A stretch of 64,000 nucleotides of DNA from the NCBI RefSeq assembly GCF_037975245.1, contig NC_092582.1, positions 9,621,001-9,685,000 of the forward strand, read 5' to 3'. Shown here one piece after another: positions 32,489 to 44,531 of the stretch (the stretch's first letter is position 1; every line of letters begins with the position of its first letter). Made by a program: the position numbers and the translations under genes. The stretch comes from Apostichopus japonicus. Taxonomy: Eukaryota > Echinodermata > Holothuroidea > Aspidochirotida > Stichopodidae. The notes below the pieces were generated by a model. It saw only the letters and a list, made by a program, of their open reading frames with translations, did no database searches and was not told where the DNA came from.

Positions 32489-33004
32489 GGTTACAGCCCA
32501 CGAGACCAAAGGTCAGCGAGACCAAAATTTAAAAAGGTCTGCGACACCTAAGGTCTTCGAGACTGAGGTCCGTGAGAACGAAACTATTACAAGGCCTATA
32601 ATACTGCCGGTAATATTATGTTGATAAAGCGCCTAATTAAAAATAATTAACAGCGATTTCTTTTCAGAGTGGATACCAGTGACTTATACGCAAGGGGGCT
32701 GGGACGGCTTGCATTGATACTACGCCTCCACCCGTGGCGTAACCAGAGGGGTTACAGGGGGCGAAAGCCCCAGCTATCAAAAGTCTCACTCCCCCGTCCC
32801 CTGCTGCCCCAAATGAAATATTAGAATACAATATAACTTGATAATTAGATATAGCGAAACCCTATTTTAAACAATATTGCCCCCCTTATCGATCTCTTTG
32901 ACCTGCTCTGAAGCCCCGAAAAAGTACTTTACGCCATCGGTCTCGCGGACCATATGTTCGCGGAAATTCGGTCTCGCGGATCTTCGGTCTCGTGGAATTC
33001 CCCC
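32489..33004. mobile_element. GAGACC-ended MITE, family G, copy 1 (516 bp)
   Basis: A perfect 8-bp duplication ATCTGCAC flanks it (32481-32488 and 33005-33012). The ends carry inverted CCACGAGACC words, followed by subterminal repeats such as GAGACCAAAGGTC and GGTCTCGCGGA. A smaller inner element (GGCGTAACCAGAGGGG to TTACGCC, about 32733-32932) is present in both copies and so was inserted before family G spread. It is non-coding. Confidence 0.9.
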
Positions 33005-33143
33005 ATCTGCACAGCCAAGACATAATAGAAACTAGATTACAACAGACATTATACAGAGATGTGCGCATCTCTGTAACGTATTTGCAGACATAAAGCTTAT
33101 ATATATACATCTACTATACTGTGAGGGATAGGACAATGCTATG

Positions 33144-34009
33144 CATAGGCGAAGGAGGCGAGGGAGCTGCAGCCCCCCCAACCAAAACTTTTGGTGAAAT
33201 TTGGGCAATATGCTGAGAATTTTTCGGGCACCTGCTGAAAGAAGAAGAATTTGCAGTGTTTTTCCCTTTTTTTTGGTGAAAATTGGGTAATATGCTGGGA
33301 ATTTTTCAGGCACCTACTGAAAGAAGAATATTTTGCAGTGTGTTTTTCCCTTTTTTTTTGGTGAAAATTCGGGCAATATGCTGAGAATTTTTCGGGCACC
33401 TATTGAAAGAAGAATAATTTGCAGTGTGTTTTTCCCTTTTTTTGGTGAAAATTCGGGCAATCTGCTGGGAATTTTTCGGGCACCTACTGAAAGAAGAATA
33501 ATTTGCAGTGTGTTTTTCCCTTATTTTGGTGAAAATTCGGGCAATCTGCTGGGAATTTTTCGGGCACCTACTGAAAGAAGAATACTTTGCAGTGTGTTTT
33601 TCCCTTGTTTTGGTGAAAATTCGGGCAATCTGCTGGGAATTTTTCGGGCACCTACTGAAAGAAGAATAATTTGCAGTGTGTTTTTCCCTTGTTTTGGTGA
33701 AAATTCGGGCAATATGCTGAGAATTTTCGGGCACCTATTGAAAGAAGAATAATTTGCAATGTGTTTGTCAATGGTTAAACTTATATTATTATCATCATTA
33801 TTGCTGTAACGACTTCCCCAATAATTATAACCAATATTGAAGGGTAATAACACGGAATGAATTGAATGTTATTGGCATGTGATGTAATAACTGATGGATG
33901 CCTATATGATATGCACATGTAATTTACATGAAAAATATTGGTGATATTTTTCGGGCAAGTCGTTACAGCCCCCCCCCCCAAAAAATCAGATAAGGCTCCT
34001 ACGCCTATG
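33144..34009. mobile_element. CATAGGCG-ended hAT-type MITE, copy 2 (866 bp)
   Basis: The ends CATAGGCGAAGGAG and CTCCTACGCCTATG are inverted, and a perfect 8-bp duplication ATGCTATG flanks them (33136-33143 and 34010-34017). It lacks the nested family B element of copy 1. The sequence outside the array (ATGGTTAAACTTATATTATTA to TTTTTCGGGCAAGTCGTTACA) matches copy 1. Confidence 0.92.
33192..33775. repeat. Minisatellite of seven 83-85 bp units inside the MITE
   Basis: Units begin with GGTGAAAATTCGGGCAAT near 33192, 33275, 33360, 33444, 33528, 33612 and 33696. High identity between neighbours suggests recent expansion. It generates repetitive frames of 142, 139, 110, 93 and 86 aa (minus-strand motif ARIFTKTREKHTANYSSF), which are not genes. 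Confidence 0.92.
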
Positions 34010-34017
34010 ATGCTATG

Positions 34018-35278
34018 TAGTAAACAACACCTCTAGAAGAGGCTGGTTTAGATGCCGGCATCCAAGCTATGACTGGTCCACTGAGGGAGCTGACATATAG
34101 TATAACCCCTGCAAGTAAATCTCATTCTCAAAGGGACTACTTGTGTGACATGGGCTAATCCCTTTTTCTATCATTATTTAAGCAGATGTCAGCTTCATTT
34201 GTGAAATGACCCTTGATGATTTATTTTGATACTTCACTCACAGTTCAATATTCATATTACATGGTACTGTTAACATCTAGACCATGCACAGTTACCCTGA
34301 GGGTTTACCCAGAAGAATTACATTAGACTTTATATTCATTTCGACTGTACCAGGATATCCTATCAACTTGCAAGGGAATTACAGAAAAGTTGTTTGTAAA
34401 AGTTACACCCACAAAATCCTGGAAGTTATTCTAAATAAATACAGTTGCCTCTCCACTAAACTTATTATATATAAAAAAAAACATTTGAGTTTATTGGATC
34501 GCATTGTGTATGTGTGCCTTGTGCTAAATGAGTCATCAGCTATGTGTCATACACAGTATAATAATAATAATAATAAACATTAATATGGACTATTGGTCAT
34601 AAAGTATGTTATTATGAATTGTACATTGTTTGGACTCTTGTTGGAATGATAATAAAATTTTTTTAAAAAAATGATATATGGAAGGAAGAAACGTTAAATC
34701 GGCTCAAATAAATTGAGTACTTAGTTTCTGATATGTAGTATTTGATGTGAAGTTGTGCGTTTCTGTTTATTTTTATGTTTTATTTGCCCTTTTAATTTAA
34801 GTAAGATTAAATTATACATGTAGTGTATTATATATATGTAGATATTATAAAACTTACTGGTTTATATATTTACGAGTGACCCACTTACCTGTCTCCCCAC
34901 AACCTATGCACGTTTTCCTGGCACTTTGCCAAGTTTCGAGAACGTTCTCTTCTTGGCAGATTGCCAAGGTACTACAGTAAGTAACGAGACTGTACTAGAA
35001 TCGCTTCAGTTTGCGCATTTTAACATGCTCTGGAGGGGGTTCCACAAGCGTTTTAAACAACAAAACACAAGCAAGGTTTCAAACCTAGACATATGGCGAT
35101 GAATTATAATGAGAGATAAGTATAATTAGCGAGGAGAATATGACCCATGACACGGTAGAATGTGGTGCATAGGTTGTGGGGAGACAGGTAAGTGGGGAAC
35201 GAAGTAAATATTCTTTTGCGTACAGTTCAGTATATTATGTTGATTTAATAATTTGTTGGAAAAGAAAGAAAATAATCA
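34018..35278. other. Mostly unique AT-rich DNA
   Basis: No gene is supported. A short (ATA)n run lies at about 34559-34576. The word ACCTGTCTCCCCACAACCTATGCAC (34890s) recurs inverted near 35165-35190, giving an inverted repeat of about 25 bp around 270 bp of spacer. Confidence 0.45.
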
Positions 35279-35460
35279 TATAAAAAAATATATAAAAAAA
35301 TAAACAGTTCTTATATAGCGCAACTAACAATAAAGTCTCGCCGCGCTGACAACTTGTACAGACACTATCAAACAAATTAGAGCCAGCAATGAACAGAACT
35401 GCACTCACTGCTTCTGACATCATTATTATGAGAATCAATGAAGATATCAACTCTTTCAGT
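35279..35460 (-). repeat. LINE or SINE 3' end (GCGC tail family)
   Basis: ACAGTTCTTATATAGCGCAA followed by CAATAAAGTCTCGCCGCGCTG matches the tails at 48930 and 49870. On the minus strand it reads as a short element ending in an AT-rich tail. Confidence 0.6.
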
Positions 35461-36037
35461 GTCTCGACATCCCCTCGAATGAAAACTGTTTGGTAATTTA
35501 CATTAATTTATTCATTCATTTCTTAAAACAGCTATAAATAGCAAATATTTATAAAACATAGTTTTTATCTATCAAATATCAAAAAGAAAACAGAATGTGA
35601 TAATTAAACAATTTAGCAGTAGTAAGTAAGATTCTTAAAAGGTTAATACATAAAATGAATAATAAATGACTTAGATTATATTAAAGGTTCTAAATGATCA
35701 GACTGGATGAATATTACAGTACGATAAATGAAGGAATTCCTGTACAGTTTAATTCTAAATTTTGGCAAGATATACGGACTTCTGAGGTTTGTGCTGGTTT
35801 TAATCAAAAGAACCGGCGTGAGTTGGGCATGCAATAAGGGTGGTTTTGTCATTCCTAATTTTGCTCATACCTTTAGAAGCTGAAAAGTTCTCAAAGAATG
35901 TTGGTGTTTATCCCTATTAACTAGTTGCCAAGTTATTGGCACCTCAGTCACAACAACTGACCCCCCCCCCCCTCTTCCTCCTCCAAACCCAAGAACATTT
36001 CTGAATTAAAGGAAATCAATCAAAGTACATCAAGTAT

Positions 36038-36505
36038 AATGATAACAATAATGATAAATGACACTTATAGAGCGCCAAATCAGTAGGCAAAAGTCACTGC
36101 TCAAGGCGCTATATATTATTATTACAAAGAAAGCAGATTAATTTACAAAAGAACAAGGGAAAAGATGGGTCTTAAGAAGACTTTTGAATGTAGAAAGTTT
36201 AGAGCACGTTCGAATGTGATCTGGTAACTTGTTCCAGAGATAAGAGCCAGAGTATTCAAAGCTTCCGTAACCATAGGTCTTCAAGTGTGGTTTAGTAACA
36301 GTTAAATACAGTTTGTTGGAGGAACAAAGTGTGCGAGTTGGAATATATGGCAAGAGAAGTTGAGACAGGTACACAGGCTGTTCCAGATGATGAGCACAAA
36401 AGGTGAGAAGAAGTAGTTCATACTGAATTCTGTAGCTGATAGGGAGCCAATGAAGTTCCTTCAGAAGTGGAGTGCATGGTTCAGCATTTTCTTCCCATCC
36501 TTTTC
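36038..36505 (-). pseudogene. LINE fragment: C-terminal end of reverse transcriptase and 3' tail
   Basis: On the minus strand one open frame of about 120 codons (stop at 36138) reads TPLLKELHWLPISYRIQY, then PTRTLCSSN, LKTYGYGSFEYSGSYLWNKL and LSTFKSLLKTHLF. This is the signature end of CR1/L2/Rex-like LINE polymerases, after the palm and thumb. The frame is closed by an upstream stop near 36505 and no catalytic motif is present, so it is a 5'-truncated dead copy. Below the stop, the GCGCCTTGAGCAGTGAC and GCGCTCTATAAG words and a short ATT/ATC tail (36038-36060) form the 3' end. It is better preserved than the fragment at 14 kb, hence younger or of another family. Confidence 0.85.
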
Positions 36506-36829
36506 ACAATACAGGCAATACTTTTCAAGTGGGCACTTGATTAATAAAGTATCACTGTACTTGTTTATAAAGCATGCATGACCTGATGCACCTATCTCTA
36601 CCTACCGGTAAGTGAAAAATCAGCTTTAATTGGTGCAAATAACCTAGCTGGGAGAGAAATCTCCTGGAAATGAAGTGGGGAATGACAAAACTTGCCTTCC
36701 TTATAATAGGGCGGAATAAAACTTTTCTTTGTCAGGATTCAGGAAAATACATTTGCAGGTTTTGATGTAAAGAAAACTATGTTGAGAATATTTAATTGAT
36801 AAGTTTTACCAATTAATTGTCTCTTTCCT

Positions 36830-36897
36830 ACTTTGTAAAGCACTTTGAAATGCTGTACTAAGCGCTATATAAACGTAATTTATTATTATTATTAAAG
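36830..36897 (+). repeat. LINE/SINE 3' end with ATT tail
   Basis: AAGCACTTTGAAATGCTGT followed by AAGCGCTATATAAACGTAAT and (TTA)n is the common 3' terminus of CR1/L2-type retroelements in marine invertebrates. The body is missing. Confidence 0.65.
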
Positions 36898-37552
36898 CAC
36901 AATTGACATACAAGCTTTAAGCATAGGTGTGAGAAATAATATTTTCAATAGGATCTGTTCATGAATTATAATAACAAAGCACATGTTCAGTTCATTTTGA
37001 ACAAGAGACAGACTGCAATTTTAACAAAATTGCTTAAATTGAACAAGACTATAAATCAGTTTGAATGCAACAAGTAGTTAGATAAACACTAGTACTAATT
37101 CTTTAAAAATAAGTTTCACATCTATAGTGGAAGAAGTATCAAAGTTTCAAGAATGATAATCTTACTGCAAGTTTGAAAATAAACCTTGGTTGGTTTGCTA
37201 TGATTGCCAAATTAGCTGGCAACCAAACCAACAACTAAAACTGTTGGCTTTGAGTTCCAACGAAATAATTAGGATTTTTGCTCAGTAACATGGATCCTAT
37301 TATCAAGTACAAAGTTCATTCAAGTTTTAATATATTTTTTTGTCATTTAGTTCATAAGGAATTTAAAATGTAGTCCTATTTTGAAACAGGAAGACTTTTG
37401 ACCTCTTTGTACACAACATATCATATGCATGGGCTTTGTTGTCACTGAGATGGTTAAACATATCAGATATGAACTTCAACCAAACTTCAATTGTGGAGTT
37501 ATAGCGATGTTTTAAAATGCTAATTATCATGCTGACTTTAATAGGACTTTAA

Positions 37553-37907
37553 AGGCATTGAAGACTCGCCCCAAACCGCATGCCGCGCTCTGCAAAAGTT
37601 AACTTTCCGTTGCTTGCAAGTGAAGTTTTCTTCTTGTCGCTACAAAATGCAGACAGTAATGAAATGTGATACCTTGTTATCTTTTATTTGCATCTGAGAT
37701 GTACATCGCTGCTATGTATACTGTGTTGTGGGTATTGACCGTAGCTGTTTGTATTGACTGTACACTAGTGTCTGGTTACTGACGGTAGCAAGCTGTGTGT
37801 TTTTTCTGGGATCGATGGTGGTGTCTAACACTTCTGTTACACATCATTCCAAACTAGGTCAGATTACCGGCATGAGACGTTTCTTTGTGCGCGAGTCTTC
37901 ACACCCT
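37553..37907 (-). mobile_element. TTAA MITE, family T1, copy 2 (355 bp)
   Basis: TTAA lies on both sides (37549-37552 and 37908-37911). The ends are AGGCATTGAAGACTCGC and GCGAGTCTTCACACCCT. The orientation is opposite to the copies at 31.9 and 39.5 kb. Confidence 0.92.
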
Positions 37908-37911
37908 TTAA

Positions 37912-38200
37912 GTTCTCTGTTGACCTTGATCAACCTCTGACCTCCACAAAAAGCTGCAGGTTCCTTGTTCTCACACTGACTTAGGTGGAGCTATATATGC
38001 ACCAAGTGTACTAAGTGTATGTATATGTACCAAGTACCAATGTATATGTACATATGTAAGTATGTACCAAGTGTACTAAGACAAATCCACATGCCAAGTA
38101 TCAAGTTCATTCATCATGTATTTTTTTGTATATTCCTTTTAGAAGCCAATGCAACACACACACACACGCAAACAAACACAAAGTGTGTTTAATATTACAA
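37912..38200 (+). repeat. DR1-type repeat member with short TGTACCAAGTG repeats and AC run
   Basis: TTGACCTTGATCAACCTCTGACCTCC opens the unit, and the ACACACACACAC run near 38155-38167 closes it. A small tandem TATGTACCAAGTGTACTAAG lies inside (about 38005-38085). The TTAA MITE is inserted immediately beside the family member. Confidence 0.6.
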
Positions 38201-38204
38201 AGTG

Positions 38205-38425
38205 TGTTAAATATTGCCTCTCTCCACCCAGGGGTTAAATGGGTACCTGTGAGGTAACTTGTCATTGGGCACAGTAGGCCCTATATAACTACTGCCGACT
38301 AGAGGGATTGTCTCTGGGACAGTTTATCATTGACCAGGGGTAATATGGCATCTGTAAAGTGCTTTGAGACCTATCGCTGGTATAAAGAGCTATATAAAAA
38401 GCAAATATTATTAATATTATTAAAT
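38205..38425 (+). repeat. SINE-like element with LINE-type 3' tail
   Basis: CCACCCAGGGGTTAAATGGG, GTACCTGTGAGGTAACTTG and AAGTGCTTTGAGACC, then AGCTATATAAAAAGC with an ATT-rich tail, give the order seen in many invertebrate SINEs mobilised by LINEs. No tRNA-like head with A and B boxes could be made out. Confidence 0.6.
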
Positions 38426-39540
38426 AATAGACTGAGGGCTTTTCCATTGTTCTAATCTACTAAACCACAATTGCACACACACACATGTACAACCAAGCAT
38501 TAACATTATGTACACACATGCCGATTGGACTGCATGATCAGGGAAAAACAGTGGCCTTTTGCGGAGTAGCTTAAGAAAAACTTACTTAAATATTGGCCTT
38601 TTACGTTGAAAATGAATATATTGATGAAAATCATTCAAATAAATACTATAGAATTTGTGACATATTATTTAATAAGTGAATTTGTGATTTGCCCCCTTAA
38701 ATCAAAGTTGCATGCCCCTCAACTGCCCCCTCCCTCCCCTTCCCTCCCTAAACTAAACACACTACAACACCTGTGTGTATTATAGCCTAGAGTCATGCAG
38801 TATATGGAGCCCTTTGATTTAACCTGCCCGCAACTGCTTCGGAAACTGCTGGCTGTGATTGTAAAGAGCCAACAATTAAACAAACACACAGGTCTACTGT
38901 ACATCAGGTACTACAACAATTGTTACGTCCATATTCATCTATGTAAACACGCCATTCAGGCTACACAGGCTTACGGTGAACAAGAGCACATAAGCATGGC
39001 TACTGATACATGACAATATCTTGATACTCAAGATCTGGTGAAATTTATTCAACAAGTAGTACTATATAGCTAGCTCTACAGACAGTAATGGCATGTGAGA
39101 CTTCATCATCTTTATTACAGTATAAATTTACAGAAAATTTATAAATATGATAAAACAGAATAAAAATCATGAACTACAAAAAAAAAAAAAAAAAAAAAAA
39201 AAAAACTTTGGCAATAAAGAACATAATAAAGACTGCAGGTTAAGACATATAAATGTAAAGAGATTAAGAAAATAATAAACCATAAAATGTGTTACAAAAG
39301 TTATCGAAAAGCTACAATATGATGCTGTTCTGAAAAAAATGGCTGCTCTGTAAGTAAAAGAGTTCTTAACATTAGAGGAATATTCTAAAATGTGGATTTC
39401 TCAAATTATAATTTATTTTATTGCACAGAGAAATTGAGCTCCGAGTATAGAGGATGTCTCTTTGTACCTTGGATATTTTTGGCAATTGTTACAAATTCAT
39501 TCCTAGCAGAGTCATTGACCTTATACACAACATACTCATA
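38426..39540. other. Mostly unique DNA with a 26-bp poly(A)
   Basis: No gene is supported. A(26) at about 39179-39205 follows ATAAAAATCATGAACTAC and could be the tail of a retrosequence, but nothing upstream is recognisable. Confidence 0.4.
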
Positions 39541-39544
39541 TTAA

Positions 39545-39908
39545 AGGGTGTGAAGACTCGTGCAAAAAGAAACGTCTAATGCCGGTAATTTGACCTACTT
39601 TCGAATGATATGTAACAGAAGTGTTAAACACCACCATCGATCCCAGAAAATACACACACAGCTTGCTAACGTCGATAATCAGACACTAGTGTACAGTAGT
39701 ACACACAGCTGGGGTCAATACCGACAACACAGTATACAAACGATACAGCGATGTACATCTCAGGTCCAGCTAAATATAACAATTAAGGTATTACGTTTCA
39801 GTACTGTCTGCATTTTGTAGCGACACAAACAAAACGTCACTTGCAAGCAACAGAAAGTTAACTTTTCAGATGGCCTGCACGCGATTTGGGGCGAGTCTTC
39901 AATGCCTT
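39545..39908 (+). mobile_element. TTAA MITE, family T1, copy 3
   Basis: TTAA lies at 39541-39544 on the left and 39909-39912 on the right, with one extra T at the right end. The ends AGGGTGTGAAGACTCGTGC and GAGTCTTCAATGCC match copies 1, 2 and 4. The 86-aa frame is a repeat translation. Confidence 0.9.
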
Positions 39909-40231
39909 TTAACCTGAAGGTTTTGAAACAAAATTTCTTACCTTTTCTTTATCTTTAACTTGTACAAAATGATACCAAACTGGAACCGCATATACTAGGG
40001 TGTGCAGGCTAGACGCAGTAAACACGCTCACTGTTGTCTCACTGGAAATGTAAAGAACAGTGTACATTCTAATGTCAAAACGATATATTTAATACACTTT
40101 TTACTAACATCTTTTGAGATTATATGATTAGTCAGGTTGTCAATGCAGACTCCTAAAACATAATGTCAGAGATATGTTCGACACATGATCCCTGAATTAA
40201 ACAGCACTTCTTAAAACCTTTGTGCTTTTAA

Positions 40232-40903
40232 AAGCAGCTTAATTGTTGCATCCTTTTCTATGATTTTCTCAACCTCATTGACCCCACGATGGCATATCGA
40301 CAAACATCACTAGCTAGCTTATCTACAGTATTCAATTCTAACTTCAAATGGTGGATAAATGTCGAAAAATTTACAACTTTGAATGTTGTTTTTCTTGAAG
40401 ATATTTTCCGTTAGGATCGCAATAAACCTTGCACTTATATTTAAATTCTTTGAATGTCATTAAGTAATGAGGTAAATAATTTTCACTTTGCCGGTGTAGT
40501 ATAAAGCAACCCAGTACACCAATATGTACTACAACACCATGCTTTATTTGTGTACATTTTGTATGGCTGTGATAATGACACAACTTTTTCGGATTGCTGT
40601 GAATGAATCTATTTTAAGCAATGGCTCATAAATATACATGTTAGCTATTCACTGATTGGTTGAATTCAAACTAGTGGATTTGGGGTACTGCATGCGATCA
40701 AGTGTAAATGAGGAATTTGTAAGATCTAGACACTTTACTCATGATCTGCAGAATTCCTTAATTACTCGCAAATTAATGCTCTTGGCTGGGAATAAACTTG
40801 GCTTATTTCTTAGTTCGCGGTTTTGTGATGAATTAATGTCACAAAAAACTTAAAGGACATGTCAAAAGGGTGGGAAAACGGTGACAAAACGCAAAAAACT
40901 GCT
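40232..40903 (+). mobile_element. TTAA MITE, family T2, long copy (672 bp)
   Basis: TTAA at 40228-40231 and 40904-40907 flank the ends AAGCAGCTTAATTG and AAAAAACTGCT. It shares about 330 bp with the copy at 60245-60570 in the same orientation, and has about 320 bp more (40275-40595) in the middle. The shorter copy may be an internal deletion. Confidence 0.82.
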
Positions 40904-40984
40904 TTAACATTCATATTTTCACATAAATTTTGTTTGGATTCAAAAGGAGATCTTTCTGCTCACACAAAATAACAATTCTAGAAA

Positions 40985-41660
40985 TAAAATAGTGAAATAT
41001 ACTAAATGGTCACAAAAATATCAGCCCAAACAATATGACTAAAAAATATATTTGTCCCCAAAGATTGAACCGCAAAAATGTGGGCACAAATGGGCCCACA
41101 AATTCAGGTCCCAGAATGCATTTAGGTGGAAATAAAATTTAGGCCTACATGTACCAGCTACTAACCAACAACTGTTTACCAAGTTTGGATACAATCCAAT
41201 GTATGGTCGTGGAGTTATTTAAATTTAAATTTTGTGACCTCCCAAAAAATTGGGCCCAATAAAATTCTGCGCCTAAATGGTCGCAAAAATATTTGGCCAA
41301 ACAAACTGACTCAAAAATATATTTGCCCAAAACTTAAACCCCAAAGCCTGCAGGCCCAGATGATTCCATGAACATAAATTTGAGATGGAAATAAAATTTG
41401 GGCCCACCCTGCTCAAAAATGCACAGAAAAACTAGGGTACCCAGATGTCCCAAAAATTTAGGCCTACATGTACCAGCTATCAACCAACGACTGTATTCCA
41501 AGTTTGGATACAATTGGTTATGATTGTGGAATTATTGCAATTTTCAAATTTTGGCCCTTCCCAAGAAAAATTGGGCCCAATAAATTTTGCACCTAAATGG
41601 TTCCAAAACATCGGCATAAACAATCTGGCTCAAAAATATATTTGCCCCCCCCCCCAAAAA
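40985..41660 (+). repeat. Tandem array, units about 290-300 bp
   Basis: Two and a fraction units share AAAATATATTTG(C/T)CCC, TTAGGCCTACATGTACCAGC, CCAAGTTTGGATACAAT and TTGGGCCCAATAAA. A related single unit is at 18530. It is non-coding, and the 61- and 74-aa frames are its translations on the two strands. Confidence 0.8.
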
Positions 41661-41749
41661 AAATCATGAAATCTAAGAAATGTGAGTCCATGTTCCGTAT
41701 TAACATTTAAAAATTTTTATGGTAAGCCCTGCTCACTCATTAATATTCA

Positions 41750-41890
41750 AGAATGAGAACCAAAACCACTAGGGCTCATCTACTCAGCACAGGGCACCTA
41801 TGATCTACCAAGTAAATTGATTCAACTTGTGTTTGTTGAGATATTGTGTTTACAAGCCATTTTCGATGATTTTCCATTGACCCCCCCCAT
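41750..41890 (+). repeat. DR1-type repeat member, short
   Basis: AGGGCTCATCTACTCA, GAGATATTGTGTTTACAAGC and a terminal C/CA-rich run place it in the family. Confidence 0.55.
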
Positions 41891-42049
41891 CCCCCCACCC
41901 ACTCACTCCGGAAAATGAACTTTTATGATACACTTAACTGTTTAACATTCCATGCTTTGATAGAGAAATGTCAGTGGTGTGTTCATCAGCTAATGAATGG
42001 ACAATGAAAACTGCATGCACAAATACAGGTAAGTGTCTCTGCACACAAA

Positions 42050-43190
42050 TTTCAGTGACAATTATGCCTTAGTATATAGATGCCTGCAGCAACAACTTAT
42101 AATCCTACTTCACAATGCAACACGCTGAGAAACTGATATGTACACTTATATATACACAGCAGGAAGTACCAGTAATTAATATTGTGATGGGGAGCCTAGT
42201 AAAAGTCACAGTAGTTAATAGAATACAGACAGGCTGTGTAGAAATATATTTTTAACTGTGGAAATCAGCTCATGTATTCACCATGTTAGTTAGGCCATAA
42301 CAAAAGAACGTGCTTAGAAATTGGCAACCTGTCCGTGCTAATATTTTTACGACAAGATATACAAGTACGGTGACCACTTCATTCTGACATATACATTGCA
42401 TTGGCAGAGAATACAGATTTTATTAATCTGCACCTTGTCCTCCAGAAAACGAAGTAAAAAAAAGGTAAAATCTTATTAGATTATTTGGATATTGCTCAGT
42501 AGCTAATTCCTGAGAGATTATGTATAAATAAAAATGGCCCACATACAGTAGGGTGTTTGGTTATCAAAATTAGATGAATGTTAGTCGTCGACGAACATCT
42601 TGAGGCGTTCATGTTGATGTCTGTGGAAAAAAGGATATTGGCCAAACTTGAACAACACTAAAATTATCATTGATGGTGTGGCTGCCAGAAGCAGATATGA
42701 CATGTGTTCGTGTTATTGAACATATGTTTTAGTGGATTATATTTAGGTTTAATTCCATATTTTCAAGCATGTTGTCACAAAATGCTTGAAAAAACTAAAT
42801 AAAATCCAGTCCAAAACATATTATTTTTGGCTATTTTTGTTTACGTGTTTGACTTTTCTTAGTTGCTTCTGGAAAATTATTTTTGGATCTTTTTAATGGA
42901 TTATTACAACCTACAAAATTGAGAAATATCGCACCATTTTGCATCTAGGCATTCTTTAATTTCAAAAAAATCTCCAAGGGGAGGGGGACACCCCTCCCCT
43001 TAATTGTCACATAGATGCACATTCCAATATTCATAGTGACAATATGCCCTAGTATAGACGCCTGCAACAACAACTTACTAAGTTTCACATTGTACAGGTA
43101 ATTACATCCTACTTCTTATTGTAACAGTCTGAGACCAGATATGTACATACAGCAAGAAGTACCAGCATTAATATTGTGATGAGAACTTAA
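42050..43190. repeat. Diverged direct repeat pair about 980 bp apart
   Basis: 42050-42205 and 43030-43185 share CAGTGACAAT, GCCT(G/GC)CA(G/A)CAACAACTTA, ACAGCA(A/G)GAAGTACCAG and TTAATATTGTGATG, with about one change in eight by eye. The spacer includes a G-rich relic near 42970-43005 resembling hAT-type MITE interiors. No gene is seen. Confidence 0.65.
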
Positions 43191-43942
43191 TTGTGCATCA
43201 TTTTACTGGCTACCATTCAATGTAGTTATTTGCTTGTTTTATTGTCATATTGATCATGGTAGGCTCTGTCATTCCTGTAACTATCAATTTCCATTCAAAG
43301 GACCTTGCAAATTTTATGTTGCTTCATTATTCCATCTAACTTAAATTTCCATTCATCCTTTCAACATACAGCTGTATTTGATCAATACAATTATACATGA
43401 AATATTTAATTGATAAATTAATACATCACACTTCCCAGAAAGATGACTAACAGTTTCTATTACAAACCATAAACATATTAACATACTTTTCCAACCTCTT
43501 AAGTACCACAACATCACTTGCACTTGACCTACAGTAACTCTTGACAACAGAAGCCCTACATCTGTCTGCATGTGCACCTAACATCAGATCTCTCCAATAT
43601 ATAGTAACCTTTGGTATGATTCCATGGCGTCAGAGTGTAGTCACTTCTTAATTTATAGCTTAGCATCTGTTTACTAGAAAGGTAAATATATGGACAGAGT
43701 GACTTCCTGTCCCATGCTCTGTAATCCATTGTCAAAGCCTATAAGATGTAACTTTCACCAATAGTGACAATTGTAATGTTAAAAGAATTACAACCTAGCC
43801 TGCATGTGCCGGCCATGTTTTCTCACAATACTGATTATGGTCAAGTTGTCAGGGATCTAAAGTTCAATTCCTATGTCAGCAAAATCAACAAACGGACATA
43901 GTGAATAAGTTGTCTAATATCTATTGAAACATTAAGGGTTTA
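43191..43942. other. Unique AT-rich stretch, no gene seen
   Basis: The 74-aa minus-strand frame here has no recognised domain. No repeat copies were found. Confidence 0.4.
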
Positions 43943-43950
43943 ATTTTTCT

Positions 43951-44523
43951 GGTTACAGCCCACGAGACCTAAGGTCCGCGACACCAAAGGTCTTTGAGGT
44001 CCATGAGACCGAAGGTCCACGAGACCGAAACAATTGCAAGGCCTATAATAGTGGTAATTAAGACAAATATTACTACTAGTAATATTAGTTTGATAAAACG
44101 TGTAACTAAAAGAATTTACAGCAATTTCTTTCATAGTGGATACCAGTGACTTATATGCAAGGGGGCTGGGACGGCTTGCATTGATACTACGCCTCCACCA
44201 GTGGCGTAACCAGAGGGGGTTGCAGGGGGCGAAAGCCCCCGCTCTCAAAAGTCTCGCTCTTCCCCCCCCCCCCTCCTCCCCAAAATGAAATATGAGAATA
44301 CAATATAACTTAATAATTAGATATAGCAATACCCTATTTTAAACAATATTGCCCCCCTTTGTTAATCTCTTTGACCCTCTCTGAAGCCCCTCTAATGAAA
44401 AAGTCTAGTTACGCCTATCGATGGACCATCCATAGACCATCGTTCTCGCGGACCATATGTTCGCGGAAACTCGGTCTTGCAGACCTTCGGTCTCGCGTAC
44501 CTTGGATCTTGTGGAATTCCCCT
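43951..44523. mobile_element. GAGACC-ended MITE, family G, copy 2 (573 bp)
   Basis: It is homologous along its whole length to 32489-33004 in the same orientation, including the inner GGCGTAACCAGAGGGG element. The flanks ATTTTTCT (43943-43950) and GTTTTTCT (44524-44531) make an 8-bp duplication with one mismatch. The 129- and 80-aa frames are repeat translations. Confidence 0.88.
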
Positions 44524-44531
44524 GTTTTTCT

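Noticed and set aside
33306-33734. 142-aa minus and 139-aa plus frames with an internal repeat (KNSQQIARIFTK...)
   Set aside because: They are translations of the 84-bp minisatellite in a MITE, and equivalent frames appear in the other copy in different registers.
33192-33775. Regular repeat array considered as a CRISPR array
   Set aside because: The whole 84-bp unit repeats without unique spacers, the host is a eukaryote, and the array is bounded by MITE ends with a target duplication.
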